A program made the position numbers and the translations under genes. A stretch of 64,000 bases of DNA from Bacillus sp. NTK074B (GTDB lineage Bacteria > Bacillota > Bacilli > Bacillales > Bacillaceae_B), in NCBI RefSeq assembly GCF_017303375.1, contig NZ_JAFKOH010000004.1, positions 267,396 to 331,395 of the forward strand, given 5' to 3'. The notes under the pieces are model-generated. The model was not told the DNA's origin and did not search any database. It saw only the letters and a program-made list of their open reading frames with translations. Each line of letters opens with the position of its first letter. The first letter of the stretch is position 1. Positions 44,173 to 53,730 of the stretch are shown piece by piece.

Positions 44173-45123
44173 TTATAAAAATAGAGATTGCAAGATCGCT
44201 TTCTGGACATGCAGTCGATTCTCCGCCTGTTGAAACACTGCTGAATGCGGTCCGTCGATGACGGCCGCCGTCACTTCTTCTTCACGATGGGCAGGAAGGC
44301 AATGGAGGAACGTCACGTCAGGTGCAGCGTGTGCAAGCAACCCTTCATTGACTTGATACCCTTTAAAGTCTTCAAGACGCATGAGTGCTTCTTCTTCTTG
44401 TCCCATACTTGCCCAGACGTCGGTGTAAACAACGTCAGCGGCAGTTACCGCCTCTATCGGGTCATACGTAAGCGCAAAACTCCCTCCGCTATCCAAAGCC
44501 AGATCCATCGTCTTTTCGATGATCTCCTCTTTCGGTTCGTAACCTTCCGGGCAAGAAACGACAACGTCCATCCCAAGCTTTGCACACAGGATCATGAAGG
44601 AGTGCGCCACATTGTTCCCGTCCCCGATGTATACCACCTTCAGGCCTTTTAATGTTCCTTTAATTTCAAGGATCGTCAGGACATCCGCCAATGCCTGACA
44701 GGGATGATACGTATCGCAAAGACCGTTGATAACGGGAACGCCGGCGTATTCGGCCAGCTGTGTGACCTTCCCGGTCCCGAACGTCCGGATCATGATTCCA
44801 TCCACATAGGAAGACAGGACACGTGCCGTATCCTCAATCGATTCCCCTCTTCCCAGCTGGATGTCACGGGAGTTCAGATAGATGGCATGCCCTCCCAGTT
44901 GGAGCATCCCCGCTTCAAATGACACTCGAGTTCTCGTAGATGACTTCTCAAAGATCATTCCGAGGATCTTCCCTTCCAGACTCTTGGATCGTGGGTACTT
45001 CTTCAAGTACTGTGCAACATTCAAAAGCTCATGTACTTCTTCGTCCGTGTAATCCAGCCAAGTGACAAGATCTCTTCCTTTTAAAGACAGCTTATATGGT
45101 ATCGATGCGATGGTTGATTTCAT
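44173..45123 (-). CDS. argF: Ornithine carbamoyltransferase
   Basis: A 316-residue OTCase converting ornithine and carbamoyl phosphate to citrulline. The carbamoyl-phosphate loop STRTR is at 62-66, HPCQALADVLT near 141, and the ornithine-binding HCLPAHR at 274-280. The start overlaps the carB stop by one base (TAATG), coupling the enzyme to its carbamoyl phosphate source. It is the last gene of the operon. Confidence 0.96.
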   Translation of the reverse strand: MKSTIASIPYKLSLKGRDLVTWLDYTDEEVHELLNVAQYLKKYPRSKSLEGKILGMIFEKSSTRTRVSFEAGMLQLGGHAIYLNSRDIQLGRGESIEDTARVLSSYVDGIMIRTFGTGKVTQLAEYAGVPVINGLCDTYHPCQALADVLTILEIKGTLKGLKVVYIGDGNNVAHSFMILCAKLGMDVVVSCPEGYEPKEEIIEKTMDLALDSGGSFALTYDPIEAVTAADVVYTDVWASMGQEEEALMRLEDFKGYQVNEGLLAHAAPDVTFLHCLPAHREEEVTAAVIDGPHSAVFQQAENRLHVQKAILQSLFL

Positions 45124-48100
45124 TATACTCCGTTCACTCCCTGCAAGATTTTCGAATGGACTAAAGGCTTCGGTTTCACATTGAGTGCGCTCTTACTCCG
45201 AATGAAGGCGTACAAGGTTTCCGCCTCGGTCATGACGGTGATTCCTGCCTCTAAAGCAGCGATCCTTCTCTTCTTCATTGCTTCCGATTCCTCATCACTG
45301 TAATAGATACAGGCAGTGTCTGTTTCGATCCAATCACTGAATATATCCTCCGGGGCTGTCTGATACTGACTTATTTCCGGGTGTGGGCTGTCGACGTAAA
45401 TCGTCCCGCCGGCTTCCACTCCCGCATGTATCTCTTCAAACACTTTATACAAAGCTTCTTCGACGGTTTCACCGAGACACAACCCTTCTCCCGTCGACTT
45501 CATATTTGCACCCAGCGTTTGATCGATTTCCGGCAGGGCGTGGGATGAAAATACAGGATACTTCACTCCGACCCCATCCACCTGGGAAGGAGTATCAAAA
45601 GCATCGATCGTCAGGTCCTCCCCGCATATTAAATCGATGGCCATATCCATCAATGAAAAGCCAAGGATCTTACTGACAATCGGGACGGTACGGCTGGCCC
45701 GTGGGTTCACTTCCAGCACGTATACCTGTTGATCCTTCAGCAGGAATTGAATATTCATGAGTCCTTCATACTGAAGGGTGGTGACTATCTTACATGCATA
45801 GCCTTCGATGGTCTCTATTATTTCCTCAGAGAGGGACTCAGAAGGGAAGATGGACATGCTGTCTCCCGAGTGGACGCCTGCCCGTTCAATATGCTCCATC
45901 ACTCCTGGCACATATGCGTGGGTACCGTCCCCTACAAGATCGATTTCCACTTCCTGTCCCTCCTTGAATTCATCTACTAAAATAGGGAAATACTCTTTCT
46001 CTGCTTCCTGAATGAAACATTGCATTTCTTCCGGTGTCTTCACCTTCACCATGCCTTTGCCGCCAATGACGTAGGAAGGGCGGCAAAGAAGTGGGAAAGC
46101 TAAATGACGCGCCACCTGCAATGCCTCTTCCCTGTTATGACAGATCTCTCCATTCACCCGTGCAATCCCTTCGTCATCCAATAACTGATAAAATCGTTCC
46201 CGGTTTTCCACCCGATCGATCGAATCGTTAGACGTCCCAAGTAACTTCACACCCGCTTCTTCCAGTTTCCCGGCCAGATTCAACGCCGTCTGTCCGCCAA
46301 ATTGGACAAGGACCGAATCCACTTTTTCATGATCAATGATCGAAAGGACAGATTCCATCGTAATCGGTTCAAAATATAATCGGTCCGCCGTCTCATAATC
46401 GGTGCTGACGGTCTCGGGATTATTGTTCACCATGATCGTGGTGTATCCATGCTCTTTCAGGCGCTGGATCGCCTTGACGGCACTGTAATCGAATTCGACA
46501 CCCTGACCGATCCGGATCGGTCCCGCCCCGATGATCATCACTTTCTTCTCACCCGCCAAGGGCTTTATCTCATTTGAACCATAGTAGGTGGAATACGCAT
46601 AGTTCGTGATGGCTTCAAATTCTCCGGCGCATGTATCCACCATTTTGAACGCAGGGACGAGCCCGTCCTCCACTCTTATCGTGGTGATATCCGCTTCTGA
46701 TTTCCCCGTGAATCCGGCAATGATTTTATCCTCAAATCTGAATTCTTTTGCTTTTTTCAAAAGTTTCGGGGTAAGCGGCATGCTCTGAAGCTTTTTTTCC
46801 ATAGACACCAGATTCCTCATAACCGACAGGAACAGCTCATCGATTCCAGTCTTCTCATGAAGATCGGCAACCGCATGGCCTCTTCTTAACAGCTCCATCA
46901 GTTCAAAGAATCGTGTATCCGTAGGCACCTCAATCTTTTCTTTCAAGTCTTGAGCCGACACACCCGTCAGTCCTCTATAGATGTTCTCTACAGACATATC
47001 CAATGATTGGATGGCCTTTTGAAAAGCGGCCTCAAGTGAGCGCTCAATCGCCATCACTTCACCCGTTGCCTTCATCTTTGTCCCAAGAACCCGGTTCGCT
47101 TCAGGAAACTTGTCGAACGGCCATCTCGGAAACTTCACCACCGTATAGTCAAGGGCAGGCTCAAAGCTTGCATAGGTCGTCCTCGTCAGCGGATTGATGA
47201 TTTCATTCAATGCGTAACCAACAGCAAGCTTCACCGCGATCTTGGCAATGGGATAGCCCGTTGCCTTTGATGCAAGGGCAGAAGATCTGCTCACACGGGG
47301 GTTCACTTCTATTACATAGTACTGTTTGCTGTTAGGGTCTAAAGCAAATTGGATATTGCATCCTCCCACTACCTTAAGGGCACTGATAATTTCAAATGCC
47401 GCTGTACGGAGCATTTGGAATTCTTGATCTGTCAGGGTCTGGGACGGAGCGACCACGATAGAATCCCCTGTATGGACCCCAACCGGATCAAAGTTTTCCA
47501 TATTACAGACCGATATACAATTTCCTTTCGAATCTCTCATCACTTCATACTCGATCTCTTTGAAGCCGGCGATGCTCTTTTCCACGAGGACTTGATGGAT
47601 GGGACTCGCCTTCATTCCCGATAAAATGAGCTTTCTGTATTCCTCCATCGTAGAAGCGATCCCGCCGCCTCTTCCCCCTAACGTATAAGCAGGACGAACG
47701 ATGATCGGGAATGCGATCGTTCCAGAGAAAGTCAGCGCACCTTCCAAGTCATGAACGATGCTGCTTTCAGCCGTCGGATGGCCAAGCTCCTCCATTAACG
47801 AACGGAACTTCTCTCGATCCTCCCCCTTTTGAATGGAATCTACGGAGGTACCGAGAAGCTTTACGCCGTACTTGGCAAGAATCCTTTTCTCATCCAGTTT
47901 GACGGCAAGATTCAAGGCGGTCTGCCCGCCGAGGCCTGCCACCAATCCATGGGGTCGTTCTTTTTCGATGATGGCCGTCACAGACTTGATGGAAAGGGGC
48001 TCACAATACACTTTATCGGCGTAAGCCGTATCCGTCATGATGGTGGCGGGATTATGGTTTACAAGGATCACCTCATAGCCCTCTTCCTTCAGGGCAAGGC

Positions 48101-48200
48101 ACCCCTGTGTACCGGAGTAATCAAATTCAGCGGCCTGCCCGATGATGATGGGGCCCGACCCGATGATCAGGATTTTCTGTATACTGGAATCTTTAGGCAT
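45123..48200 (-). CDS. carB: Carbamoyl-phosphate synthase large subunit, arginine-specific
   Basis: A 1025-residue CarB made of two homologous ATP-grasp halves (about 1-550 and 551-935) and a C-terminal MGS-like allosteric domain. The first domain opens KILIIGSGPIIIGQAAEFDYSGTQ and the second KVMIIGAGPIRIGQGVEFDYS. With CarA it makes carbamoyl phosphate for citrulline. The ATG at 48200 overlaps carA by 8 bases; the frame could extend 50 codons upstream but this would run into carA. Being in an arginine operon, it is the arginine-regulated enzyme; a pyrimidine-type pair would be elsewhere. Confidence 0.95.
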   Translation of the reverse strand: MPKDSSIQKILIIGSGPIIIGQAAEFDYSGTQGCLALKEEGYEVILVNHNPATIMTDTAYADKVYCEPLSIKSVTAIIEKERPHGLVAGLGGQTALNLAVKLDEKRILAKYGVKLLGTSVDSIQKGEDREKFRSLMEELGHPTAESSIVHDLEGALTFSGTIAFPIIVRPAYTLGGRGGGIASTMEEYRKLILSGMKASPIHQVLVEKSIAGFKEIEYEVMRDSKGNCISVCNMENFDPVGVHTGDSIVVAPSQTLTDQEFQMLRTAAFEIISALKVVGGCNIQFALDPNSKQYYVIEVNPRVSRSSALASKATGYPIAKIAVKLAVGYALNEIINPLTRTTYASFEPALDYTVVKFPRWPFDKFPEANRVLGTKMKATGEVMAIERSLEAAFQKAIQSLDMSVENIYRGLTGVSAQDLKEKIEVPTDTRFFELMELLRRGHAVADLHEKTGIDELFLSVMRNLVSMEKKLQSMPLTPKLLKKAKEFRFEDKIIAGFTGKSEADITTIRVEDGLVPAFKMVDTCAGEFEAITNYAYSTYYGSNEIKPLAGEKKVMIIGAGPIRIGQGVEFDYSAVKAIQRLKEHGYTTIMVNNNPETVSTDYETADRLYFEPITMESVLSIIDHEKVDSVLVQFGGQTALNLAGKLEEAGVKLLGTSNDSIDRVENRERFYQLLDDEGIARVNGEICHNREEALQVARHLAFPLLCRPSYVIGGKGMVKVKTPEEMQCFIQEAEKEYFPILVDEFKEGQEVEIDLVGDGTHAYVPGVMEHIERAGVHSGDSMSIFPSESLSEEIIETIEGYACKIVTTLQYEGLMNIQFLLKDQQVYVLEVNPRASRTVPIVSKILGFSLMDMAIDLICGEDLTIDAFDTPSQVDGVGVKYPVFSSHALPEIDQTLGANMKSTGEGLCLGETVEEALYKVFEEIHAGVEAGGTIYVDSPHPEISQYQTAPEDIFSDWIETDTACIYYSDEESEAMKKRRIAALEAGITVMTEAETLYAFIRSKSALNVKPKPLVHSKILQGVNGV

Positions 48201-49257
48201 ATAATTTCTCTCTCCCTGGTTGTTTAATCGATTGATAGAATTGATGGAATATCCACGACGCATCTTCAGGTCCCGGACGCGCTTCAGGATGGAATTGAGC
48301 GGACAGGATCGGTTTATCCTTATGCTGAAGTCCTTCAATTGAACCATCATTCACGTTGATAAAACGTGGCTCAAGGCCGGTACCGACCAGGCTTTCCTTG
48401 TTCACCACATAATTATGATTTTGCGAGGTGATGAAAACCTCACCCGTTTGATGATCCATGACGGGATGATTCGCTCCTCTGTGCCCAAACAATAATCGTT
48501 CCGTGTCCCCTCCAAGGGCAAGGGCGATCAATTGATGGCCCAGGCAGATGCCAAGGGTCGGGGTCCCCATGATGTTCTCTTTCAGTCGGGGCAGGAATGC
48601 TATCATTTCCTTCGGGTCCCCGGGGCCGTTGGATAACACCAGGCCATCGATGCTCAACTGGTCCAACAACTCCAATTGGTGAAACGGGATGACCGTAACG
48701 AGACAGTCCATTTTGAGCAAACTGCTTACAATCGATTTCTTCACGCCGAAATCGACGACGGCAATATGCTTGCTCCCACTTCCCACCTGACGAATCTCCG
48801 TGAGCGCTACTTTTTCGATTTGACCTGTCAGCCTTTCCTTCCCCGGGAGTATTTCCGTATACGCAATACAGGCATTTTGACTCCCTCCATCACGGATCGT
48901 CTTGACAACCTCTCTTGTGTCCACCCCTGTCATGAACGGAATTTTCCACTTCACGAGATAGTCCTTCAATGAAGAAGTGGCATAATAGTGGGAGTAGGCG
49001 TCTGGCGAATTGAGCATGATGACCCCTTTGACCTGGGGCTCTCCGCTTTCGAAATCATCCTCATTCACTCCGTACTGGCCGATGAGAGGATAAGTGAAGA
49101 CGACGATCTGATCTTTGTACGAAGGGTCCGTCAACACTTCCTGATAGCCGGTCATCCCCGTAAAAAAGACAATTTCACCCTGAACGGGGTCAATCTCATC
49201 CATGATGATTTCCCCTTTAAAGATGCTTCCGTTTTCCAAACATAAATAACCTGTCAT
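48193..49257 (-). CDS. carA: Carbamoyl-phosphate synthase small subunit, arginine-specific
   Basis: A 354-residue class I glutamine amidotransferase. The triad is Cys238 (GICLGHQ), His323 and Glu325 (QFHPEA), and SNGPGDP (209-215) forms the oxyanion region. The N-terminal CPSase domain contains GYQEVLTDPSY. The ATG at 49257 follows GAGGAG; an in-frame GTG three codons upstream sits too close. A double ARG box lies just upstream, between argD and carA. Confidence 0.95.
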   Translation of the reverse strand: MTGYLCLENGSIFKGEIIMDEIDPVQGEIVFFTGMTGYQEVLTDPSYKDQIVVFTYPLIGQYGVNEDDFESGEPQVKGVIMLNSPDAYSHYYATSSLKDYLVKWKIPFMTGVDTREVVKTIRDGGSQNACIAYTEILPGKERLTGQIEKVALTEIRQVGSGSKHIAVVDFGVKKSIVSSLLKMDCLVTVIPFHQLELLDQLSIDGLVLSNGPGDPKEMIAFLPRLKENIMGTPTLGICLGHQLIALALGGDTERLLFGHRGANHPVMDHQTGEVFITSQNHNYVVNKESLVGTGLEPRFINVNDGSIEGLQHKDKPILSAQFHPEARPGPEDASWIFHQFYQSIKQPGREKLYA

Positions 49258-49274
49258 GAGATGCACTCCTCAAT

Positions 49275-49310
49275 ATGAATAAATATTTATAATTAAGTAT
49301 TTTTATACAT
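49275..49310. promoter_or_regulatory. Double ARG box between argD and carA
   Basis: ATGAATAAATATTTAT (49275-49290) and the oppositely read ATGTATAAAAATACTT (49295-49310) both fit the ArgR/AhrC consensus wTGnATwwwwATnCAw with one or two mismatches and are 20 bp apart centre to centre. They imply a separate arginine-regulated start for carAB-argF. Confidence 0.6.
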
Positions 49311-49325
49311 TAATAGTTAAAAAAA

Positions 49326-50486
49326 TTAGTATACTCCGGCTGATTGATGCTGTTTGATCGTACTGACTAAAATATGAATAGCCCGATCGAGTTCCTTATA
49401 AGTAACTGTCAACGGTGGCAAAAGCCTGATGACCTGTGTGCCGGCAGGAAGAGTCAATAACCCATTTTTCCGCAGTTCCGTGATGATGTCTTTCACCTCA
49501 TGATGGAATGAAATCCCCATCATAAAACCGATTCCCTTCACCTCTTTTACAATGGTACACTCATTCAGCTGGTCGTTCAGTTCATTCATAAAGTATTCAG
49601 ACTTACGCTGAACATCCTGCAAAAAGGCCTCATGAAAGATCGTTTCCATTGTCGACTTCGCTGCTGCCATAGCTAACGGATTTCCTCCGAAAGTCGATCC
49701 GTGAGTGCCTGGTGAAAAGGATGAAATGAGTGCTTCCTTCCCGATCATAGCTCCAACAGGGAATCCGCTTCCGATCCCTTTTGCAACCGTGACGATATCC
49801 GGATCCAGGGAATAATGCTGATACGCAAATGGTTTACCCGTCCGTCCTGCACCTGTCTGGACTTCATCGATGATTAGTAATGCATCCAGTTCCCTGCACT
49901 TGGCTTCTACCGCCTGCAAAAATGATGTGGTACCCGGATTGACTCCCCCTTCTCCTTGAATCACTTCCAGCATGATGGCCGCTACATCCCCATCCTCCAC
50001 ATCCGACAGTGCCTCTTCATCGTTATATGGAAGATACTCAAATGTCGGTAGTAACGGCCCGAAGCCTCTATGAATCTTTTCTTGTCCTGTTGCGCTCATT
50101 GTCGCAAAGGTGCGGCCGTGGAAGGACTGCTTGAAGGTGAGGATCTTCGTTTTGCCCGTATGCTTTTTCGCCAATTTGATAGCCGCTTCATTGGCTTCCG
50201 CCCCGCTGTTACAGAAGAAAACGGCATCCAGACCGCTTGCAGAAGCGAGAAGCGCAGCTGCCTCTTCCTGCATCGAGATCGGAAACAGGTTCGACACATG
50301 CCAAAGTTCATCCATCTGTTTTTTCACCGCCTCTTTGACACCTGAAGGAGAATGACCCAAATTACAAACCGCGATCCCCGAAATGAAATCCAAATACGTT
50401 TTCCCATTCCGGTCCTGCACCTTTGTGCCGTTGCCCGATACCAATTCTATGTCTAACCGATTATACGTAGGAAATACATAACTCAT
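49326..50486 (-). CDS. argD: Acetylornithine aminotransferase
   Basis: A 386-residue class III aminotransferase. The pyridoxal-phosphate lysine is Lys236 (TVAKGIGSG), and NSGAEANEAAIKLAKK (93-108) and IIDEVQTGAGRTG (205-217) are typical motifs. It converts N-acetylglutamate semialdehyde to N-acetylornithine. The ATG at 50486 after AGAGGTAG overlaps the argB stop by 4 bases (ATGA). Fourth gene of the operon. Confidence 0.95.
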   Translation of the reverse strand: MSYVFPTYNRLDIELVSGNGTKVQDRNGKTYLDFISGIAVCNLGHSPSGVKEAVKKQMDELWHVSNLFPISMQEEAAALLASASGLDAVFFCNSGAEANEAAIKLAKKHTGKTKILTFKQSFHGRTFATMSATGQEKIHRGFGPLLPTFEYLPYNDEEALSDVEDGDVAAIMLEVIQGEGGVNPGTTSFLQAVEAKCRELDALLIIDEVQTGAGRTGKPFAYQHYSLDPDIVTVAKGIGSGFPVGAMIGKEALISSFSPGTHGSTFGGNPLAMAAAKSTMETIFHEAFLQDVQRKSEYFMNELNDQLNECTIVKEVKGIGFMMGISFHHEVKDIITELRKNGLLTLPAGTQVIRLLPPLTVTYKELDRAIHILVSTIKQHQSAGVY

Positions 50487-51271
50487 ACTACTACCTCTTT
50501 TCCACCCGTTATCTGTGTTCCAATCATTTTTCCGTCCTGAATGATAGAGTCCTGACAACCGACAATCATCACCTCGTGTATGTTTTCATGCAGAACGGAT
50601 AAAGCGGCCTGTACCTTTGGGATCATCCCTCCATAGATCACCCCGGAGTCGATATACTGATTAATGTCCTCCATTGTTACACGTGAAACAAGTTCACCAT
50701 CTTTCAGAATACCCGGAACATCCGTGACAAACACCATTTTTTCTGCATTCAGAGCCTTGGCGACAGCTGAAGCGGCCAGGTCTGCATTGATATTCACCCG
50801 TTGCCCTCCGGCGGTTGATGCAAGGGGGGCAATGACGGGCAAATAGTTCAATGACAGTAAGTTGTGAAGCAGTGTGAGGTTCACCTCTTCTATTTTTCCG
50901 ACATATCCGAGAGACTCTTCATCTATGAAACTCGCCTTTAACAACTGGGCATCGTACCCGCTCAATCCAATGGCATTGACTCCTGCATGGTTGAGTCGAT
51001 GGACGAGTTCGCTATTCACCTTGCCTTTTAAAACTTGTTCAGCAATGGCGAAAACATCATCCGTGGTCTTTCGCTGCCCGTCAATGAATGTGGACTGTAT
51101 TCCAAGCACCCCGAGTGTAGCCGTGATGTCCGGCCCCCCACCGTGAACGATGATGACATGATGGCTCCGCTGCAGGTCTCTTATACTTTGATAGAAAGAG
51201 GCTGAAACCTTGGAAAGGATGCTGCCACCCAGCTTCACCACCAAAACGTTCTTATGTTCGGTAACTTGCAT
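50483..51271 (-). CDS. argB: Acetylglutamate kinase
   Basis: A 262-residue amino acid kinase: VVKLGGSIL (about 9-17), IVHGGGPDI (about 41-49) and the C-terminal IYGGMIPKVQAAL. It phosphorylates N-acetylglutamate. The ATG at 51271 lies inside the end of argJ, 20 bases before its stop, and no clear ribosome binding site precedes it, so translation is probably coupled to argJ. The C terminus lacks the long extension of arginine-inhibited forms. Confidence 0.94.
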   Translation of the reverse strand: MQVTEHKNVLVVKLGGSILSKVSASFYQSIRDLQRSHHVIIVHGGGPDITATLGVLGIQSTFIDGQRKTTDDVFAIAEQVLKGKVNSELVHRLNHAGVNAIGLSGYDAQLLKASFIDEESLGYVGKIEEVNLTLLHNLLSLNYLPVIAPLASTAGGQRVNINADLAASAVAKALNAEKMVFVTDVPGILKDGELVSRVTMEDINQYIDSGVIYGGMIPKVQAALSVLHENIHEVMIVGCQDSIIQDGKMIGTQITGGKEVVV

Positions 51272-52481
51272 TGATTTTGACGTAATCATACGTAAGATCG
51301 CACCCCCACGCTTTTCCTTGTCCTTCGCCGCCGTACAGGAAGACGCTAATCCTCACTTGTTCAGCCTGCATATACCGGCTCACTTCTTCCTCATTGAATG
51401 GTTGAGGCGTTCCATCTGAAAATACGAGGATGTCCCCGATCGAGATATCACATTGATGAGGGTTGAGAGCTACTCCGCTGTGTCCCATGGCTCCAACGAT
51501 CCTTCCCCAGTTGGGATCCCCGCCGAAGATGGCCGTCTTCACTAAGTTGGATCCGACAATCTTCTTTGCTATGATATTGGCCTCTTGATGGGAGTTCGCC
51601 CCTGTGACACCCACTTCCACCAGTTTGGTTGCTCCTTCCCCGTCCCTCGCGATTTGTTTGGCCAGATCTTCACATACCGTGTTCAATCCTGCTTGAAAGT
51701 GATGCCAATCAGGATGAGTTTCCCCCAGGACATCATGTTCTACCATCCCGTTTGCCATGCTGATGACCATGTCATTGGTGGACGTTTCCCCGTCTACGGT
51801 AATTTGATTAAAGGATTGGTCGATGGCGGTTTTGAGGGCGGTTTGTAACACGTCCGATGGGATGTTGGCATCCGTTGTGATGAAACCGAGCATCGTCGCC
51901 ATATTCGGATGGATCATTCCCGAACCTTTCGCACACCCTCCTATGGTCACCGTTTCCCCGCCGATCAGTACCTGACAGCAGGACGTTTTCTCGATGGTAT
52001 CCGTGGTGAGGATCGCCTTCTGGAACGACCGGGCATCTTCCAAACTCCCGGCGACCCGGATTTCCATGCAGCCCCTTTTCATCTTTTCCATCGGAAGCCA
52101 TTCGCCGATGACCCCGGTTGATGCCACAGCCACATACTCTTCAGGAATTTGGAACCGCCCGGCAATCCATTCCCTTGTTTGATACGCATCTTTCAGCCCT
52201 TGTTCACCTGTACATGCATTGGCAATCGCACTGTTCACGACGATCGCCTGCAGTTTATGAGATTGAGAGATGCTTTCCTGTGTGACTTTAAGGGGTGCCG
52301 CTTGAAAGTGACTTTGGGTATAGACCGCTCCGCAGTGAGCGGGTTTCTCGCTGTAAATGACCCCGAAATCCTTTTTTGAATATCGAAGTCCCGCGTGGAT
52401 TCCGCCCGCCTTATACCCAAGTGGCGACAGAATCGTTCCTCCCTCAATCCGTCGAACACCCTTTTCTTTAACCAGTTTCAT
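51252..52481 (-). CDS. argJ: Bifunctional ornithine acetyltransferase / N-acetylglutamate synthase
   Basis: A 409-residue ArgJ that recycles the acetyl group between N-acetylornithine and glutamate. It self-cleaves before Thr196 in GMIHPNMATMLGF, giving alpha and beta chains; the site is intact. GDPNWGRIVGAMG near residue 275 and VDGETSTNDM (about 227-236) are family motifs. GGGGGAG lies before the ATG. Second gene of the operon. Confidence 0.96.
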   Translation of the reverse strand: MKLVKEKGVRRIEGGTILSPLGYKAGGIHAGLRYSKKDFGVIYSEKPAHCGAVYTQSHFQAAPLKVTQESISQSHKLQAIVVNSAIANACTGEQGLKDAYQTREWIAGRFQIPEEYVAVASTGVIGEWLPMEKMKRGCMEIRVAGSLEDARSFQKAILTTDTIEKTSCCQVLIGGETVTIGGCAKGSGMIHPNMATMLGFITTDANIPSDVLQTALKTAIDQSFNQITVDGETSTNDMVISMANGMVEHDVLGETHPDWHHFQAGLNTVCEDLAKQIARDGEGATKLVEVGVTGANSHQEANIIAKKIVGSNLVKTAIFGGDPNWGRIVGAMGHSGVALNPHQCDISIGDILVFSDGTPQPFNEEEVSRYMQAEQVRISVFLYGGEGQGKAWGCDLTYDYVKINASYRT

Positions 52482-52495
52482 GGATTCTCCCCCTC

Positions 52496-53530
52496 TTATG
52501 GATAAATTGGATAATGATGAAGTCCCGTCGTTTCGTCTATTCCGAGCATCACATTCATATTCTGCACCGCTTGACCTGCCGCCCCCTTGACCAGGTTATC
52601 AATCGCTGACACAATCGTTACCCGGTTTGTCCGTGGATCGGCTTTGATGGATACATCACAGAAGTTGGTACCGAACACTTCTTTTGTACTTGGGAACTGA
52701 CCTATCTGGCGCACCCGGATGAAAGGACTCCTTTCAAAAAAGCTGTGATAGAGGCTGTGTAACTCCCCTGTGATAGAGGTGTCCTTTAATTCTGCGTACA
52801 TCGTCACCATGATCCCCCTGGTCATGGGAATAAGATGGGTGGAGAACGTGATCGGTCCCGTTTCACTGTCCCATATCTTTAACTGCTGTTCGATTTCCGG
52901 AGTATGCTGGTGCTCATGGACTTTATAGATTCGTAGATTTTCCTGTGTCTCCGAGAAGTGGCTGGACTGAGTCGCTTTTCTCCCCGCTCCGGATAATCCC
53001 GTTTTCGCATCGATAATCAGGGAGTTGGGCTTTATGGGATTGTGATGAAATAGTGGGGCAAGACCTAACAGTGTTGCCGTCGGAAAGCACCCGGGGTTCG
53101 CAATCAGAACTGCGTCCCTGATGGCTTCGCGATTGAGTTCAGTCAGTCCGTAAACGGCTTTGTCCAGGATGTGTTTCGGTGCCGATTCACCTTTATACCA
53201 TTTTTCATATTCACCGGGGTCCTTCAATCGAAGGTCTCCTGAAAGATCGATCACTTTGGCCTTTTTCCCGATGAGTTTCTGAGTAAGCGTCTTTGAAACG
53301 CCAGAAGGGGCCGCGAGAAAAACGAAATCAAGCTGGTGCATCTCCTCCGTCACGATCGGCTTCACCTTTTCCCGGGATAGCCCAGATAAATGCGGATACT
53401 CCTCCGCATAGGAAGTCCCATCTAACGATGATGAATACAAAATGCATTCATTCACATCCGGGTGATTTGATAAAAGACGATACAATTCCACACCTCCGTA
53501 CCCAGTACTGCCAACAATACCAACATTCAA
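52496..53530 (-). CDS. argC: N-acetyl-gamma-glutamyl-phosphate reductase
   Basis: A 344-residue NADPH-dependent reductase. The nucleotide-binding loop GSTGYGGVEL (7-16) and catalytic Cys148 in NPGCFPT are present; HTPEIEQ near residue 211 is also typical. The TTG at 53530 (giving MNVGIVGSTG) is 9 bases from GGAG and matches homologues; a TTG two codons earlier is too close. First gene of argCJBD-carAB-argF. A promoter and a double ARG box lie directly upstream. Confidence 0.95.
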   Translation of the reverse strand: MNVGIVGSTGYGGVELYRLLSNHPDVNECILYSSSLDGTSYAEEYPHLSGLSREKVKPIVTEEMHQLDFVFLAAPSGVSKTLTQKLIGKKAKVIDLSGDLRLKDPGEYEKWYKGESAPKHILDKAVYGLTELNREAIRDAVLIANPGCFPTATLLGLAPLFHHNPIKPNSLIIDAKTGLSGAGRKATQSSHFSETQENLRIYKVHEHQHTPEIEQQLKIWDSETGPITFSTHLIPMTRGIMVTMYAELKDTSITGELHSLYHSFFERSPFIRVRQIGQFPSTKEVFGTNFCDVSIKADPRTNRVTIVSAIDNLVKGAAGQAVQNMNVMLGIDETTGLHHYPIYP

Positions 53531-53568
53531 TACCAATCACTCCAGACAATAAATTTAAATTAGGTCTA

Positions 53569-53597
53569 ATTATATGAGTGTATATTAATAAAATCAA
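53569..53597 (-). promoter_or_regulatory. argC: Sigma-A promoter of the arginine operon
   Basis: TTGATT (53592-53597), 17 bp, TATAAT (53569-53574) on the minus strand, about 40 bases before argC. Confidence 0.7.
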
Positions 53598-53613
53598 TAG
53601 TATATTTATAAAT
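53578..53613. promoter_or_regulatory. Double ARG box overlapping the argC promoter
   Basis: Sites at 53578-53593 (GTGTATATTAATAAAA) and 53598-53613 (TAGTATATTTATAAAT) fit wTGnATwwwwATnCAw loosely and are again 20 bp apart, covering the -35 and spacer. An AhrC/ArgR hexamer bound here would block the promoter. Confidence 0.5.
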
Positions 53614-53674
53614 TTTTCATCAAAGTTACTCTATTCACACAATCACTTCGATCGTACTACATGCAAACACAAAT

Positions 53675-53710
53675 AAAGGTCCGTCCCTCGCTGGTGAGGG
53701 ACGGACCTTT
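53675..53710. terminator. Terminator made of an inverted pair of the short element, copies 8-9
   Basis: AAAGGTCCGTCCCTC, a 6-base loop, then the perfect 15-base reverse complement, right after the aceA stop. T-rich sequence follows on the minus strand. Confidence 0.85.
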
Positions 53711-53730
53711 ATGAGTATTTTAATACTGTT

